Below are positions 60,401 to 64,000 of a stretch of 64,000 nt of DNA, piece after piece. Origin of the DNA: Sweltsa coloradensis (Eukaryota; Arthropoda; Insecta; Plecoptera; Chloroperlidae); the NCBI GenBank assembly GCA_024449915.1, contig JAMZAV010000069.1, positions 124,001 through 188,000 on the forward strand. Direction: 5' to 3'. The notes under the pieces are model-generated. The model was given only the letters and a program-made list of their open reading frames with translations, had not been told where the DNA came from and did not search any database. Numbering within the stretch: the first letter of the stretch is position 1; every line of letters begins with the position of its first letter. A program made the position numbers and the translations under genes.

Positions 60401-63400
60401 GTGTAAGTCATGTTCCCATTTAATATTATATTATACAATTCACGTATCCGAATATGTATATCCTTTTCTTACATGATGTCTTAGTTGATCAATGCTCAGC
60501 TACTGCTGGGATTTTGACTAGAGATAGCCATTATAGAACAATGTTTGAAGCAAAATGAGTTCTCTGAAAACAAATATTGGGAACATAAACAGCATGTACT
60601 TCTTTATTCATTATATTACCGACGTTTTACATCATTTCTTCTCCTGGCAACAATAATTACTAAAAATATTCCTAAAATAACGGTATGATTTATCATTATG
60701 CAATTGCTAGGTGATAATTATATAATATCTTATAAACAACTATAAACATATCCACTGGACAATTGTCTTTGCAAACCTTAATTCTCTTAAGGATATATGT
60801 ACTTTTCTGTTTGTATTACATATCTTAATCACGATTTGCTTTATTTACGTTTAAGAGTGGAAAAGTAATGAATTAACTTTTATTAAAAGGAAAATTACAG
60901 TGATAAAGTACATTTTTCCCGACTCGGGTGCCACGCGCAATTTCAGATATTTTATTATTTGCAGTGTATCTGTAAAATTTATGGCCAAATTCAAGATAGC
61001 CATTTTTTGACAACATCATAAACTATTATCTTGAGCATTTGAATAACCTTTTTTGAAAAAACTGTTCCTCTCCATCATACGAAAGCAGTGCGTATTCTTT
61101 AAAAAAAAAACGTATCTTGAGGTATATTTGATCATGTAACAGACTGTATTTATGTATTTGGCCGTAAAACAAGTACACTATATTAAAACGTGATTTATGC
61201 TGAAAACATAGACATAAAGAGGATGTCTGTAAGTGAATTTATAACAAAGAAATTTCACATTCAAGTTGTCAGTGTGCGGACGAAAAAATTGAGCGTCGGT
61301 CGTCTTCATAGCGTCGCAACGCTATGAAGCTAATCAAGCTTAACATTAAAGCTGTAGGTGTTGGGAATCGAAAAGTATATGTGAACTTTGCCACTCCGAT
61401 TGAGCATATTATTCTTGTTAATTGGGGGGTCTATCCTAACGTCTGTGCTTGTATCACACGAGCTACAAGGTCACGCAATAGAACATTTAACTATGCATTT
61501 GGTGCAACTGCAACAATTGTGTGTGTAATTACATAAGGCTGTCGTTAAATCGTGCGTGCATGAGGACAAGAGAGGACAAGTTAAAATGATATTTTCCATT
61601 TGCATTATGAGAGCGTTTCAGGTATATTTCTGTTTGCACCGCCGACTGAAATCCCATGTGCCTCTGAATCTATGCACAAGGTGTCATCTAATGTTGGCAC
61701 AGATGTCAACAAGTCGAAAAACGATTTTTTTTGCGGCTGATGAACATCAATTTGTTGATTATATATGGCTGTTGAAAACAATGCAATGTGTGATAACATC
61801 CTGATACTTCCCATTTATTTTCTAAATGGAACATTACAATTTTAAACATAATAATTCAAAACCTTTTAATTGAAAATTGTGACTTATGTGATTATAACAA
61901 TTCACTTGATTTATGTCACAAGGATAGAATGTGCACCAACCTGGCGAGCTGATGGGATCCAAGATGCGACGTCGGTTCCTTGTAGGTGTCAAGACACGGG
62001 GGGAGTGGCTTCCGCGGTCGGGAGGCGACCACCCAGTTGTCTCGTGTGCTCCTTCCCCGTCCACAGCAAGGGAGGTGAGACGGCTGGGGAGCACGGAGAA
62101 ACCTACGACAAGACAGGTGCAGCTGTAGAGGCTAGAGTGGAGAGAGAGAGAGAGACTGTGTCTGCAGTACAGCAAGGGAGAAACTTACAACAAGACAGGT
62201 GCAGCTGTAGAGTGGGGAGAGAGAGACTGTGTCTGGGGTACAGCAAGGGAGAAACTTACAACAAGACAGGTGCAGCTGTAGAGTGGAGGAGAGAGAGACT
62301 GTGTCTGGGGTACAGAAAGGGAGAAATCTTTAACAAGACAGGTGCAGCTGTAGAGTGGAGAGAGAGACTGTGTCTGGGGTACAGCAAGGGAGAAACTACA
62401 ACAAGACAGGTGCAGCTGTTGAGTGGAAAGAGAGAAAGAGACTGTGTTTGGGCTATAGCAAAGGAGGTGAAACGGCTGGGGAGGTGGGGCATGGAGCTGT
62501 AGAGTGAAGATAGAGATTGTGTCCGGGATACAGCAAGTTCAAGGAAGAGAAGGAAGGGGAGGTGAAACGGCTGGAGAGGTGGGACAGATGCAGCTGTGGA
62601 GTGGAGAGAGAGACTGTGTTCATTAAACAAGAACAGAGTAGGATTAACCTGTTCAAGATAGGTCAGGTGCTAGGGGACAGGAGAACACAGAGGAATACGG
62701 GATGGGTACTCAAGATAATAAAGTGCGCGGGTTTTGGGTAGTTTTTGTTCATGAGATGACATCTTGAACGAGAGGCCCAGATTTTAGAGTCGTGTTTCGG
62801 GTGTTTCCAATGTAATGTGTGCATGTAAGGGAGACGGCCAATGCTTGGATTGCTACGACGTCTGGTCAGCAACACAAAATACACTAAGTTGATGGTCAAG
62901 GATTGGGTATTACCCTTGAAAACTTCATTAAAGAAATTTGGCTTAAGACGTAATTTGAACTTGTAGTATTGAATACTGCCTGCTGTATACGTGACAGGAT
63001 AGGATACACAAGCACAGTGTATCCTGATTGTATAGGTATATTGAATCAGACACATTTATTACTGTCCTTTCCATACGTATTAATTACGTGTTTAAGTATT
63101 ATAATAACACACTAATGGTAAAAAACATTTTAGACTTTCGCGGCCCGAATATATGAAAAAGGTGTGAAACGGGTCATTTCACCGCGTCGCGTGTTAACAC
63201 TTACTATAGTGCGTGAGTTCGACGTTTCGCACTTTCAGCAATAAGCAGTCGTCTTGAAGATGAAACCCACAGTGGTTCCGAAACGTCGAACTCACACTAT
63301 AGTAAGTGTAAACACGCGACGCGGCGAAAAGACCCGTTTCACACTTTTTTTAACACCCTAATTAATTGTACAACTTCAAGCCTATGTTCCTAGCACTTCA

Positions 63401-63534
63401 GCAAGAAATAAGCAATTAAGGACAGGCCTGCACAAGGTTTGACGCTCACCTTGTGGCGCATTGTGAAGGAAGTTGTGACCGGACTCTCCTAGGTCCGCAG
63501 TCCACATCGGAGTGTCCCATGACCGCTGATCGAT
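27281..63534 (-). CDS. TOGARAM/crescerin-like TOG-domain protein, 3' ten exons
   Basis: This is the C-terminal 574 residues of a microtubule regulator. TOG domains bind tubulin, and TOGARAM (crescerin) proteins shape axonemal microtubules in cilia. Exons run 63534-63450, 56660-56509, 54449-54250, 33644-33577, 31435-31218, 30592-30430, 29604-29388, 28549-28208, 27948-27790 and 27401-27281. All junctions have GT/AG borders and compatible phases, giving 1725 nt with one terminal stop. Residues 1-345 are a low-complexity linker rich in Ser, Pro, Glu and Thr. Residues about 350-574 form one TOG domain, with hallmarks KPKESLNQFF, EW, VRNLRSQVARAA, ELEDLSGALLHRTADTNKFL and RNYGKEFF. The end agrees with TOGARAM1/2-type C termini, which finish soon after an R-x-YG-x motif. 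The N-terminal TOG domains must lie right of the window. Orthology to TOGARAM1 versus TOGARAM2 is not decided. Confidence 0.85.
27790..27948 (-). CDS. TOGARAM-like exon 9 of 10 visible
   Basis: The 159 nt exon lies between TTCACTTTCCAG and CCAG|GTAACA. It encodes residues 482-534 (NAICRAVAARLLVCLTNKMG and DKILVTGANFLMEGSLETR), the later HEAT helices. Confidence 0.9.
28208..28549 (-). CDS. TOGARAM-like exon 8 of 10 visible, TOG core
   Basis: The 342 nt exon is bounded by CCACCCACAG and AAG|GTAATT. It completes Trp368 and encodes residues 369-481, several HEAT helices with VRNLRSQVARAACQACGEL, FKRGLDHELEDL and TADTNKFLRADSNAALDLML. This is the strongest family evidence in the window. Confidence 0.9.
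29388..29604 (-). CDS. TOGARAM-like exon 7 of 10 visible
   Basis: The 217 nt exon starts after ATGTTTTTAG and ends TG|GTAAGG, splitting the Trp368 codon. It encodes a basic Pro/Arg stretch (PPVPRRRITKATTRARPM), then KPKESLNQFFLQMEQTEW, the first helix of the TOG domain. Confidence 0.85.
29752..29935. repeat. hAT-like MITE remnant, copy 1
   Basis: Blocks AGAAACTTATAAAGG, GTTCCCACGAAATAG and GGAACGCGTTCCC, plus the end CCCCCAAGACTGG, are shared with 31790-31982. The end, read on the minus strand, is CCAGTCTTGGGGG. It lies in the intron between exons 6 and 7. Confidence 0.55.
30060..30330 (-). repeat. Composite SINE body fragment
   Basis: Contains AAAGCCAACCCAAAACAG and GCGCCAATGCCATCGACGAG, matching the body of the SINE at 10688-10740. 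The tRNA head is not visible. Intronic. Confidence 0.45.
30430..30592 (-). CDS. TOGARAM-like exon 6 of 10 visible
   Basis: The 163 nt exon lies between TTTGCTCCAG and a GTGAGA donor. It encodes residues 242-295, including a short tandem VTEVTEVTEVKEVAE repeat at the DNA level. Linker sequence, likely disordered. Confidence 0.8.
30695..31075. mobile_element. MITE with TTAA-type left end
   Basis: It starts TTAAGAGGGAATGGGACACA and ends in the complement of GAGGATACGACATGCG. Inner inverted blocks TTCGCTCGGCTAAG / AAGCCGAGCGAAC support a fold-back. The right target reads TTAG rather than TTAA. The terminal GAGG-GGGA resembles the element at 10179. A TAGGGATGGTACG directly adjoins it, like a hAT end. 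Confidence 0.55.
31218..31435 (-). CDS. TOGARAM-like exon 5 of 10 visible
   Basis: The 218 nt exon is bounded by TTGTTTGCAG and AAG|GTACTT. It encodes residues 169-241: a Ser-rich acidic stretch, then a charged helix with EEKDNLEAEDRERAQKYMK. It ends in phase 0. Confidence 0.8.
31484..31655. repeat. hAT-like MITE remnant, copy 2
   Basis: The left end CAGTCTTGGGCACGTTCC and right end GAACGTTCCTTATACCATCACTG-like sequence (minus CAGTGATGG) resemble hAT termini. GTTCCTCGTTCCT blocks repeat inside. It lies just upstream of exon 5. No convincing 8-bp duplication. Confidence 0.45.
31790..31982. repeat. hAT-like MITE remnant, copy 3
   Basis: Closely similar to 29752-29935 over its whole length (CAGATACTGGAATTTAACTG to CCCCAAGACTGG). 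Confidence 0.55.
32107..32150 (+). repeat. Isolated LINE-like 3' tail
   Basis: TTGTAAATCAGTTTTTATAA followed by CTGAATATGATAGACG matches the ends of the repeats at 2409, 13719 and 46924. Confidence 0.45.
32160..33475. other. Intron sequence, nothing recognised
   Basis: Intron between exons 4 and 5. AT-rich, with no repeat or exon that I can support. Confidence 0.45.
33480..33545 (-). repeat. Possible tRNA-like SINE fragment
   Basis: The minus strand has GGGTTCGATTCGTGG, B-box-like, next to GACTCCCAAAGTCG. The A box is not clear. Confidence 0.3.
33577..33644 (-). CDS. TOGARAM-like exon 4 of 10 visible
   Basis: The 68 nt micro-exon lies between TTTTCTTTTCAG and GTGAGT. It encodes residues 146-168 (HPRPIAVCSIPQRPLLARRE) with split codons at both ends. 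It was found only through phase: the preceding exon lies 20.6 kb upstream and ends with two bases, and this exon supplies the third. Confidence 0.7.
34430..34906. mobile_element. MITE, longer relative of 19223-19461
   Basis: It starts near TTTCACTACTCAATTT and ends CCAGTAGCGAGAGGGC, with TGTCCACTATAGTGGACA just inside the right end. It shares GGTATTTTTGATGAATCA and AAAATGCAAATTGTAAAAGC with the 19 kb copy but has an additional middle segment. Confidence 0.65.
34910..35635. other. Intron sequence, nothing recognised
   Basis: Part of the 20.6 kb intron between exons 3 and 4. No feature that I can support. Confidence 0.4.
35640..35880 (-). repeat. GGTGCCGGGT-family repeat
   Basis: The minus strand starts with the signature TTTTGGTGGAGGTGCCGGGT (35880-35861). 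Further in are a Gln/Thr/Asp-coding CTGTCTGT run and TCACGTCTCATGAGAATGAA, as in the copies at 46232 and 47667. No real coding. Confidence 0.6.
36416..36792 (-). other. Overlapping frames of unknown origin
   Basis: A 93-codon minus frame (MHNEACLVVLEMLLELCGCL, then a KEKEKE stretch) overlaps a 77-codon frame in another phase containing GTHQGREGKWGHRDANC. The two might be halves of a frameshifted coding remnant. I recognise no family, and neither has convincing splice borders joining the TOGARAM-like gene. Confidence 0.25.
37080..37310. other. GC-richer island in the large intron
   Basis: Local CpG density rises here (GGACAAAGGGTTAGACGTCG, GCGACGCGCATTACTAG). It could be an internal promoter or an old repeat. 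No exon is seen. Confidence 0.3.
37919..38700. mobile_element. Fold-back element carrying a 5S-derived SINE
   Basis: A GATT microsatellite at 37919-37940 leads into an outer arm (CTCCTATTAATGCACTTTGG, GGAGTATGAACAGAAGGGAG) that returns inverted at 38395-38510. A second inverted pair relates 38210-38350 to 38515-38700 (GTTACACTTGCTCTCGAACC and its complement). Part of the outer arm also occurs at 15350-15400. Confidence 0.65.
38085..38200 (+). repeat. 5S rRNA-derived SINE head
   Basis: ACCGGTTCCCATTCGAACTC, CGAAGTTAAGCAGCCTTCGG, GCGTGGTCAGGGGTAGAGTG and GGTTACCGC follow the order of animal 5S rRNA from the box A region through box C. Insertions and substitutions, and the attached non-5S tail (GGTTAGAGCAGACGG onward), show it is a SINE3-type element rather than a 5S gene. 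Confidence 0.65.
38930..39110. repeat. Tandem repeat, about 74 bp unit, 2.3 copies
   Basis: GTGTGAGGAAAGATGTGGAA followed by AGACTGGAACTTAGT and GATAGGAAAGAGTGGTTTTA recurs at 38947, 39020 and partly 39090. Confidence 0.85.
39891..40110 (+). repeat. GGTGCCGGGT-family repeat, short copy
   Basis: It starts TTTGGTTTAGGTGCCGGGTT, a degenerate signature, and ends with a CAGACGGACGAATGGACGGA run then GGAGCTTCGCTCC, a short palindrome. Confidence 0.45.
40115..43325. other. Intron sequence, little recognised
   Basis: AT-rich intron. It holds a poly-C patch at 41773-41788 and a GC-richer stretch at 42780-42910. No exon or classified repeat recognised. Confidence 0.4.
43843..44170 (-). repeat. Composite SINE, degraded copy
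   Basis: ACCAACCCTCTCTGTCCACG, then ATGCCATAGACGATCG, GTTCGGAACAA and GATGGACTCAAGTCCA follow the block order of the SINE at 10688-10930. The tRNA head near 44120-44160 is decayed. Confidence 0.5.
44175..45765. other. Intron sequence with one GC-richer patch
   Basis: The patch at 45236-45400 contains the palindrome GTCACGTGAC (45307-45316) and raised CpG. It could be regulatory, but nothing more supports this. The rest is unremarkable. Confidence 0.3.
45770..46500 (+). repeat. Direct duplicate block, copy 1 (GGTGCCGGGT family)
   Basis: The order of blocks (GAATTCCTTTTCAGTGTTAT, AAGTACAAAACCACC, a tRNA-like stretch, signature TTTTGGTGGAGGTGCCGGGT at 46232-46251, then TCACGTCTCACGATAAAAAC) matches 47260-47960. 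Confidence 0.65.
46924..46975 (+). repeat. LINE-like 3' tail
   Basis: TTGTACATCAGTTTTTGTAA followed by CTGAACAGGATAGACG belongs to the tail family at 2409, 13719 and 32107. Confidence 0.45.
46981..47110 (+). repeat. Repeat shared with 49777-49895
   Basis: CCTCAGAAAACTCGACATAT, TCGTCATGCGGTATATCGAT and TAGAGATGTGTACAAA match the second location in order. At 49708-50010 the corresponding sequence is open for 100 codons but has no recognisable domain. Confidence 0.5.
47260..47960 (+). repeat. Direct duplicate block, copy 2 (GGTGCCGGGT family)
   Basis: Counterpart of 45770-46500, with the signature at 47667-47686. It retains a better tRNA-like part on the minus strand near 47575-47505 (GTGGTAAGATCAAGTGGGAG, then GGGTTCGACCCCC), so the duplicated unit includes a SINE head. 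Confidence 0.65.
47990..48155 (-). repeat. Family B element, inverted partial copy
   Basis: The minus strand ends TCTTCGCTTCGCTCATCC at 47991 and includes TTGATTGTACCCAAAAACAT, as in 3672-4364 and 48976-49536. Confidence 0.6.
48163..48345 (+). mobile_element. Fold-back SINE with half-tRNA palindrome and target duplication
   Basis: The leader TTTCTCGATTTGGTTGGTCG and hairpin match 6751. A palindrome follows, built of TCCGCCCCAACCGGGA and its complement CCCGGTTGGGGCGGA, that is, the 3' half of the tRNA-like body seen at 15617-15690. It ends GTAGTAAATAAT. Flanks AGTTACCAATCA (48165-48176, 48334-48345) form a direct repeat. Confidence 0.75.
48976..49536 (+). repeat. Dispersed element family B, copy 2
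   Basis: Same start (TAGGCCGCTTCGTGAACGC) and end (TTTTCGCTTCGCTTATCCA) as 3672-4364, somewhat shorter. No coding. Confidence 0.6.
49600..49697. repeat. Short inverted repeat
   Basis: ACTTGTTATTACTAGAG at 49599 onward is the complement of sequence ending near 49697, with inner arms GAGAGGTTTA / TAAACCTCTC. The loop is under 30 bp. Confidence 0.75.
50250..52660. other. Intron sequence, little recognised
   Basis: AT-rich. It has a minus-strand GGTGCCGGGT-family signature at 50721-50740 and a TA-rich microsatellite at 51425-51455. No exon seen. Confidence 0.45.
52667..52953. mobile_element. Fold-back element B, complete copy
   Basis: It starts TAGAGAGCCTAGGTCAGCTA and ends with the complement (TCTAGGCTCTCTA). 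The arms include ACCAGAGAGTGGCCATACAG. The centre holds a CAGACGTAAAAACGTTGGTC hairpin. The termini are intact; the target duplication would be TA at most. A truncated relative is at 21260-22030. Confidence 0.8.
53590..54080. repeat. Inverted repeat ending in a GGTGCCGGG signature
   Basis: Arms include CCAATGATATTTAACATCTA (53603) and its complement near 54005-54035. GACCTATTCAAGGTGGC at 53692 recurs as GACCTATTCAAGATGGC at 53952. The minus-strand signature is at 54079-54060. Confidence 0.6.
54250..54449 (-). CDS. TOGARAM-like exon 3 of 10 visible
   Basis: The 200 nt exon starts with Asp after TCTTTTACAG and ends with two bases before GTAAGT. It encodes residues 80-145 (DHREMTTSRLVNSSSYENTR onward), basic and His/Pro-rich. 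A second AG eight bases downstream could serve as an alternative acceptor but would change phase. Confidence 0.75.
55245..56395. mobile_element. Fold-back element C hosting a hAT
   Basis: Arms GGTTGATGCATTTTTCCGC (left) and GCGGAAGAAAGCATCAACC (right) are complementary. Matching continues through GCTGACATTTTTATTGTAGC to a centre near 56160. The left arm is split by the hAT element at 55276-55978. Confidence 0.7.
55268..55986. mobile_element. Non-autonomous hAT with perfect 8-bp target duplication
   Basis: The element spans 55276-55978 (703 bp), starting TAGAGATGTGCA and ending TGCACATCTCTA, flanked by GCTATTGC at 55268-55275 and 55979-55986. It carries two direct GGTGGAGGTGCCGGGT signatures (around 55498 and 55679). 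No transposase is seen. Confidence 0.9.
56509..56660 (-). CDS. TOGARAM-like exon 2 of 10 visible
   Basis: The 152 nt exon follows a CTGTACTTTCAG acceptor and ends at CATT|GTAAGTG in phase 0. It encodes residues 29-79, a Ser/Thr/Glu-rich linker (GRETKDSSSEGRVKMPAITS). The adjacent 56780-57085 holds decayed copies of this exon. Confidence 0.7.
56780..57085 (-). pseudogene. Decayed duplicates of TOGARAM-like exon 2
   Basis: Three degenerate blocks resemble exon 56660-56509. Block 56866-56780 keeps the acceptor (GCTGTACTTTCAG) and the exon's 5' part, but stops within a few codons. Block 56958-56880 keeps a weaker version. Block 57085-56973 resembles the exon's 3' part, but its donor region has lost the GTAAGT. 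They lie head to tail just upstream of the true exon. Confidence 0.6.
58743..58997 (-). pseudogene. CXC-like cysteine-rich coding remnant, left arm
   Basis: The minus frame begins MGKRALESFSETPPPELHGW, continues through EIDWLSIEPAPTDVLELL, and ends in the Cys cluster ACNCSRQCLPKPCCCLRNSL, RCT. It then loses frame relative to the right-arm copy. The Cys spacing resembles the CXC-like tail of a multicopy protein family common near mobile elements in invertebrate genomes. Over the 73 aligned residues to RCT it differs from the right arm at 9 positions. It keeps the CNC motif that the right copy has lost. Confidence 0.55.
59209..59532 (+). pseudogene. Transposon-associated coding fragment in the spacer
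   Basis: A 107-codon plus frame contains GYEDFVIICDDKDVAILILL, reminiscent of the CDDTDV-L-LL segment that lies N-terminal to the CXC-like tail in the same multicopy family. The segment that normally follows in that family (around a GCD motif) is not recognisable. The next frame with family likeness is at 59975. I infer one broken gene read left to right. Confidence 0.4.
59975..60406 (+). pseudogene. CXC-like cysteine-rich coding remnant, right arm
   Basis: The 143-codon plus frame has LPHCKDALHKHIKRENCQ, then MGKRALESFSETPPPELHGW, EIDWLSIEPAPTDVLDLL, and a Cys cluster ending LRCTDMCKIQTCTN. It is the better-framed of the two arms at its end, with C-x3-C-x4-C spacing, but has Tyr where the first CxC would need Cys. 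Function is unknown; Zn binding is likely from the spacing. It ends at a stop overlapping a GTGTAAGT donor-like site that the left arm also keeps. Confidence 0.55.
61430..62090. other. Intron sequence, nothing recognised
   Basis: No exon or classified repeat. The start of a 210-codon plus frame at 61870 has a hydrophobic lead (MKIVTYVIITIHLIYV), but the frame runs into the minisatellite. Confidence 0.35.
62095..62620. repeat. Minisatellite, about 60-70 bp unit, seven to eight copies
   Basis: The unit contains AGAGAGAGACTGTGTCTGGG, TACAGCAAGGGAGAAAC and AAGACAGGTGCAGCTGTAGA. Unit lengths vary by non-multiples of three. Later units from 62420 are more divergent. It creates long open frames on both strands by chance. 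Confidence 0.9.
63155..63350. repeat. Palindromic element with GAAACGTCGAACTCAC arms
   Basis: Arms GTGTGAAACGGGTCATTTCA / complementary GACCCGTTTCACAC, and ACACTTACTATAGTG / CACTATAGTAAGTGT, enclose a spacer with GAAGATGAAACCCACAGTGG and TTCCGAAACGTCGAAC. The repeated CGAAACGTC blocks recall the 3' regions of retroelements. The element lies about 100 bp 3' of exon 1 in the intron. Confidence 0.6.
63450..63534 (-). CDS. TOGARAM-like exon 1 of 10 visible
   Basis: The 85 nt exon starts in phase 0 after TTTGTTTCTAG and ends with one base before GTGAGC. It encodes residues 1-28 (IDQRSWDTPMWTADLGESGH, then NFLHNAPQ) and the first base of Glu29. It is supported by splice sites and by phase agreement with the next exon. 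No domain is recognised. Confidence 0.65.
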
Positions 63535-64000
63535 CTAGAAACAAAACATTCGATACTCATTGGATTCTTTTCATCTATTAGAACAACTTACTTATGCATC
63601 ATACCCATTTCTGCAATTACACTGGAAACACGACAATTATTTACGTCATTTCAATGCTACTATAACAATATCACAATACATATTACATCAGACAACTTTG
63701 AAATACTGAATTAAAATTAATTAATGTTTATCAATTTCAACTTCATTAAAAACAGGACAAAAATTAGTAGATGAATAGCGTAAAAGATATAAATGTATCG
63801 CTCTATCACATATCAATTAATAACCAATTAACCGAACATTATCAATAATGAAACAATACGAATGCATGGTCGTGATGTTAAAAAGAGATGATGATAAATG
63901 ATATAGGCGTACGCTGTGTATTTCCCTAAATTAGTCCTGCTTATCACCATATACAAGAATAATAAATGAGCGAAATGTACATACGCACGCACCGTCGCAG

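Larger units (their letters stand above)
57205..61425. repeat. Large imperfect inverted repeat (arms about 2.0 and 1.5 kb)
   Basis: The left arm (about 57205-59195) returns inverted at about 59890-61425. Matching landmarks are the palindrome CATAGCGTCGCGACGCTATG at 57325 and its variant at 61307, ACATCCTCTTTATGTC / GACATAAAGAGGATGT, and the cysteine-rich coding block. The left arm carries about 0.4 kb not found in the right arm. The spacer is about 0.7 kb. It sits in the intron between exons 1 and 2. Confidence 0.8.

Noticed and set aside
61870..62502. 210-codon plus-strand frame with a hydrophobic start resembling a signal peptide
   Set aside because: Most of it is the minisatellite, whose units shift frame between copies. 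No domain or splice context.
63985..64000. Possible donor (ACG|GTGCGT) of a further upstream exon at the right edge
   Set aside because: Fewer than ten exon bases would be inside the window, so phase and coding cannot be tested.
1..64000. CRISPR array, phage or bacterial operon
   Set aside because: No regular short repeats with unique spacers and no compact co-directional genes. The introns, SINEs and LINEs show the DNA is from an animal.

Overview
The window is AT-rich, intron-rich animal DNA from an invertebrate-like genome. It has long introns, dense tRNA-derived and 5S-derived SINEs, LINE tails, hAT elements and many fold-back (inverted-repeat) elements. There are no operons and no bacterial-type coding density. 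I cannot name the species. Apart from exons of one gene and some transposon remnants, most open frames are chance frames.

The main gene lies on the minus strand. Ten exons between 63534 and 27281 have canonical GT/AG borders and join in a single open frame of 574 codons ending in a stop. The 5' end is beyond the right edge. The last four exons encode a TOG domain (HEAT-type tubulin-binding fold) of the TOGARAM/crescerin type, preceded by a disordered Pro/Ser/Glu-rich linker. Introns range from 259 bp to about 20.6 kb and hold most of the window's mobile DNA.

Downstream of that gene on the same strand, 23051-17965 looks like a second, probably non-coding, spliced transcript. It has a GC-rich first exon, a middle exon, and a terminal exon present three times in a 440-480 bp tandem array with splice sites kept in each copy.

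Region by region: 0-8 kb is layered repeats, including a 1.66 kb hAT transposon (ZMYM1-like transposase pseudogene) with perfect 8-bp target duplications and a SINE nested in it. 8-17.8 kb has two TTAA-flanked fold-backs, an inverted SINE pair around a LINE 3' end, LINE tails and a second hAT with perfect duplications. 17.9-23 kb is the putative ncRNA locus. 24-24.8 kb is a cluster of poly-C tracts. 27.3-33.6 kb holds seven TOGARAM exons. 33.6-54.2 kb is one giant intron with a 5S-derived SINE fold-back and a repeat family carrying a conserved GGTGGAGGTGCCGGGT signature. 54.2-56.7 kb has two exons and a third hAT nested in a fold-back. 56.8-57.1 kb carries decayed echoes of one exon. 57.2-61.4 kb is a large inverted duplication carrying two copies of a cysteine-rich (CXC-like) transposon-associated coding segment. 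62.1-62.6 kb is a minisatellite, and 63.4 kb holds the most 5' exon visible.
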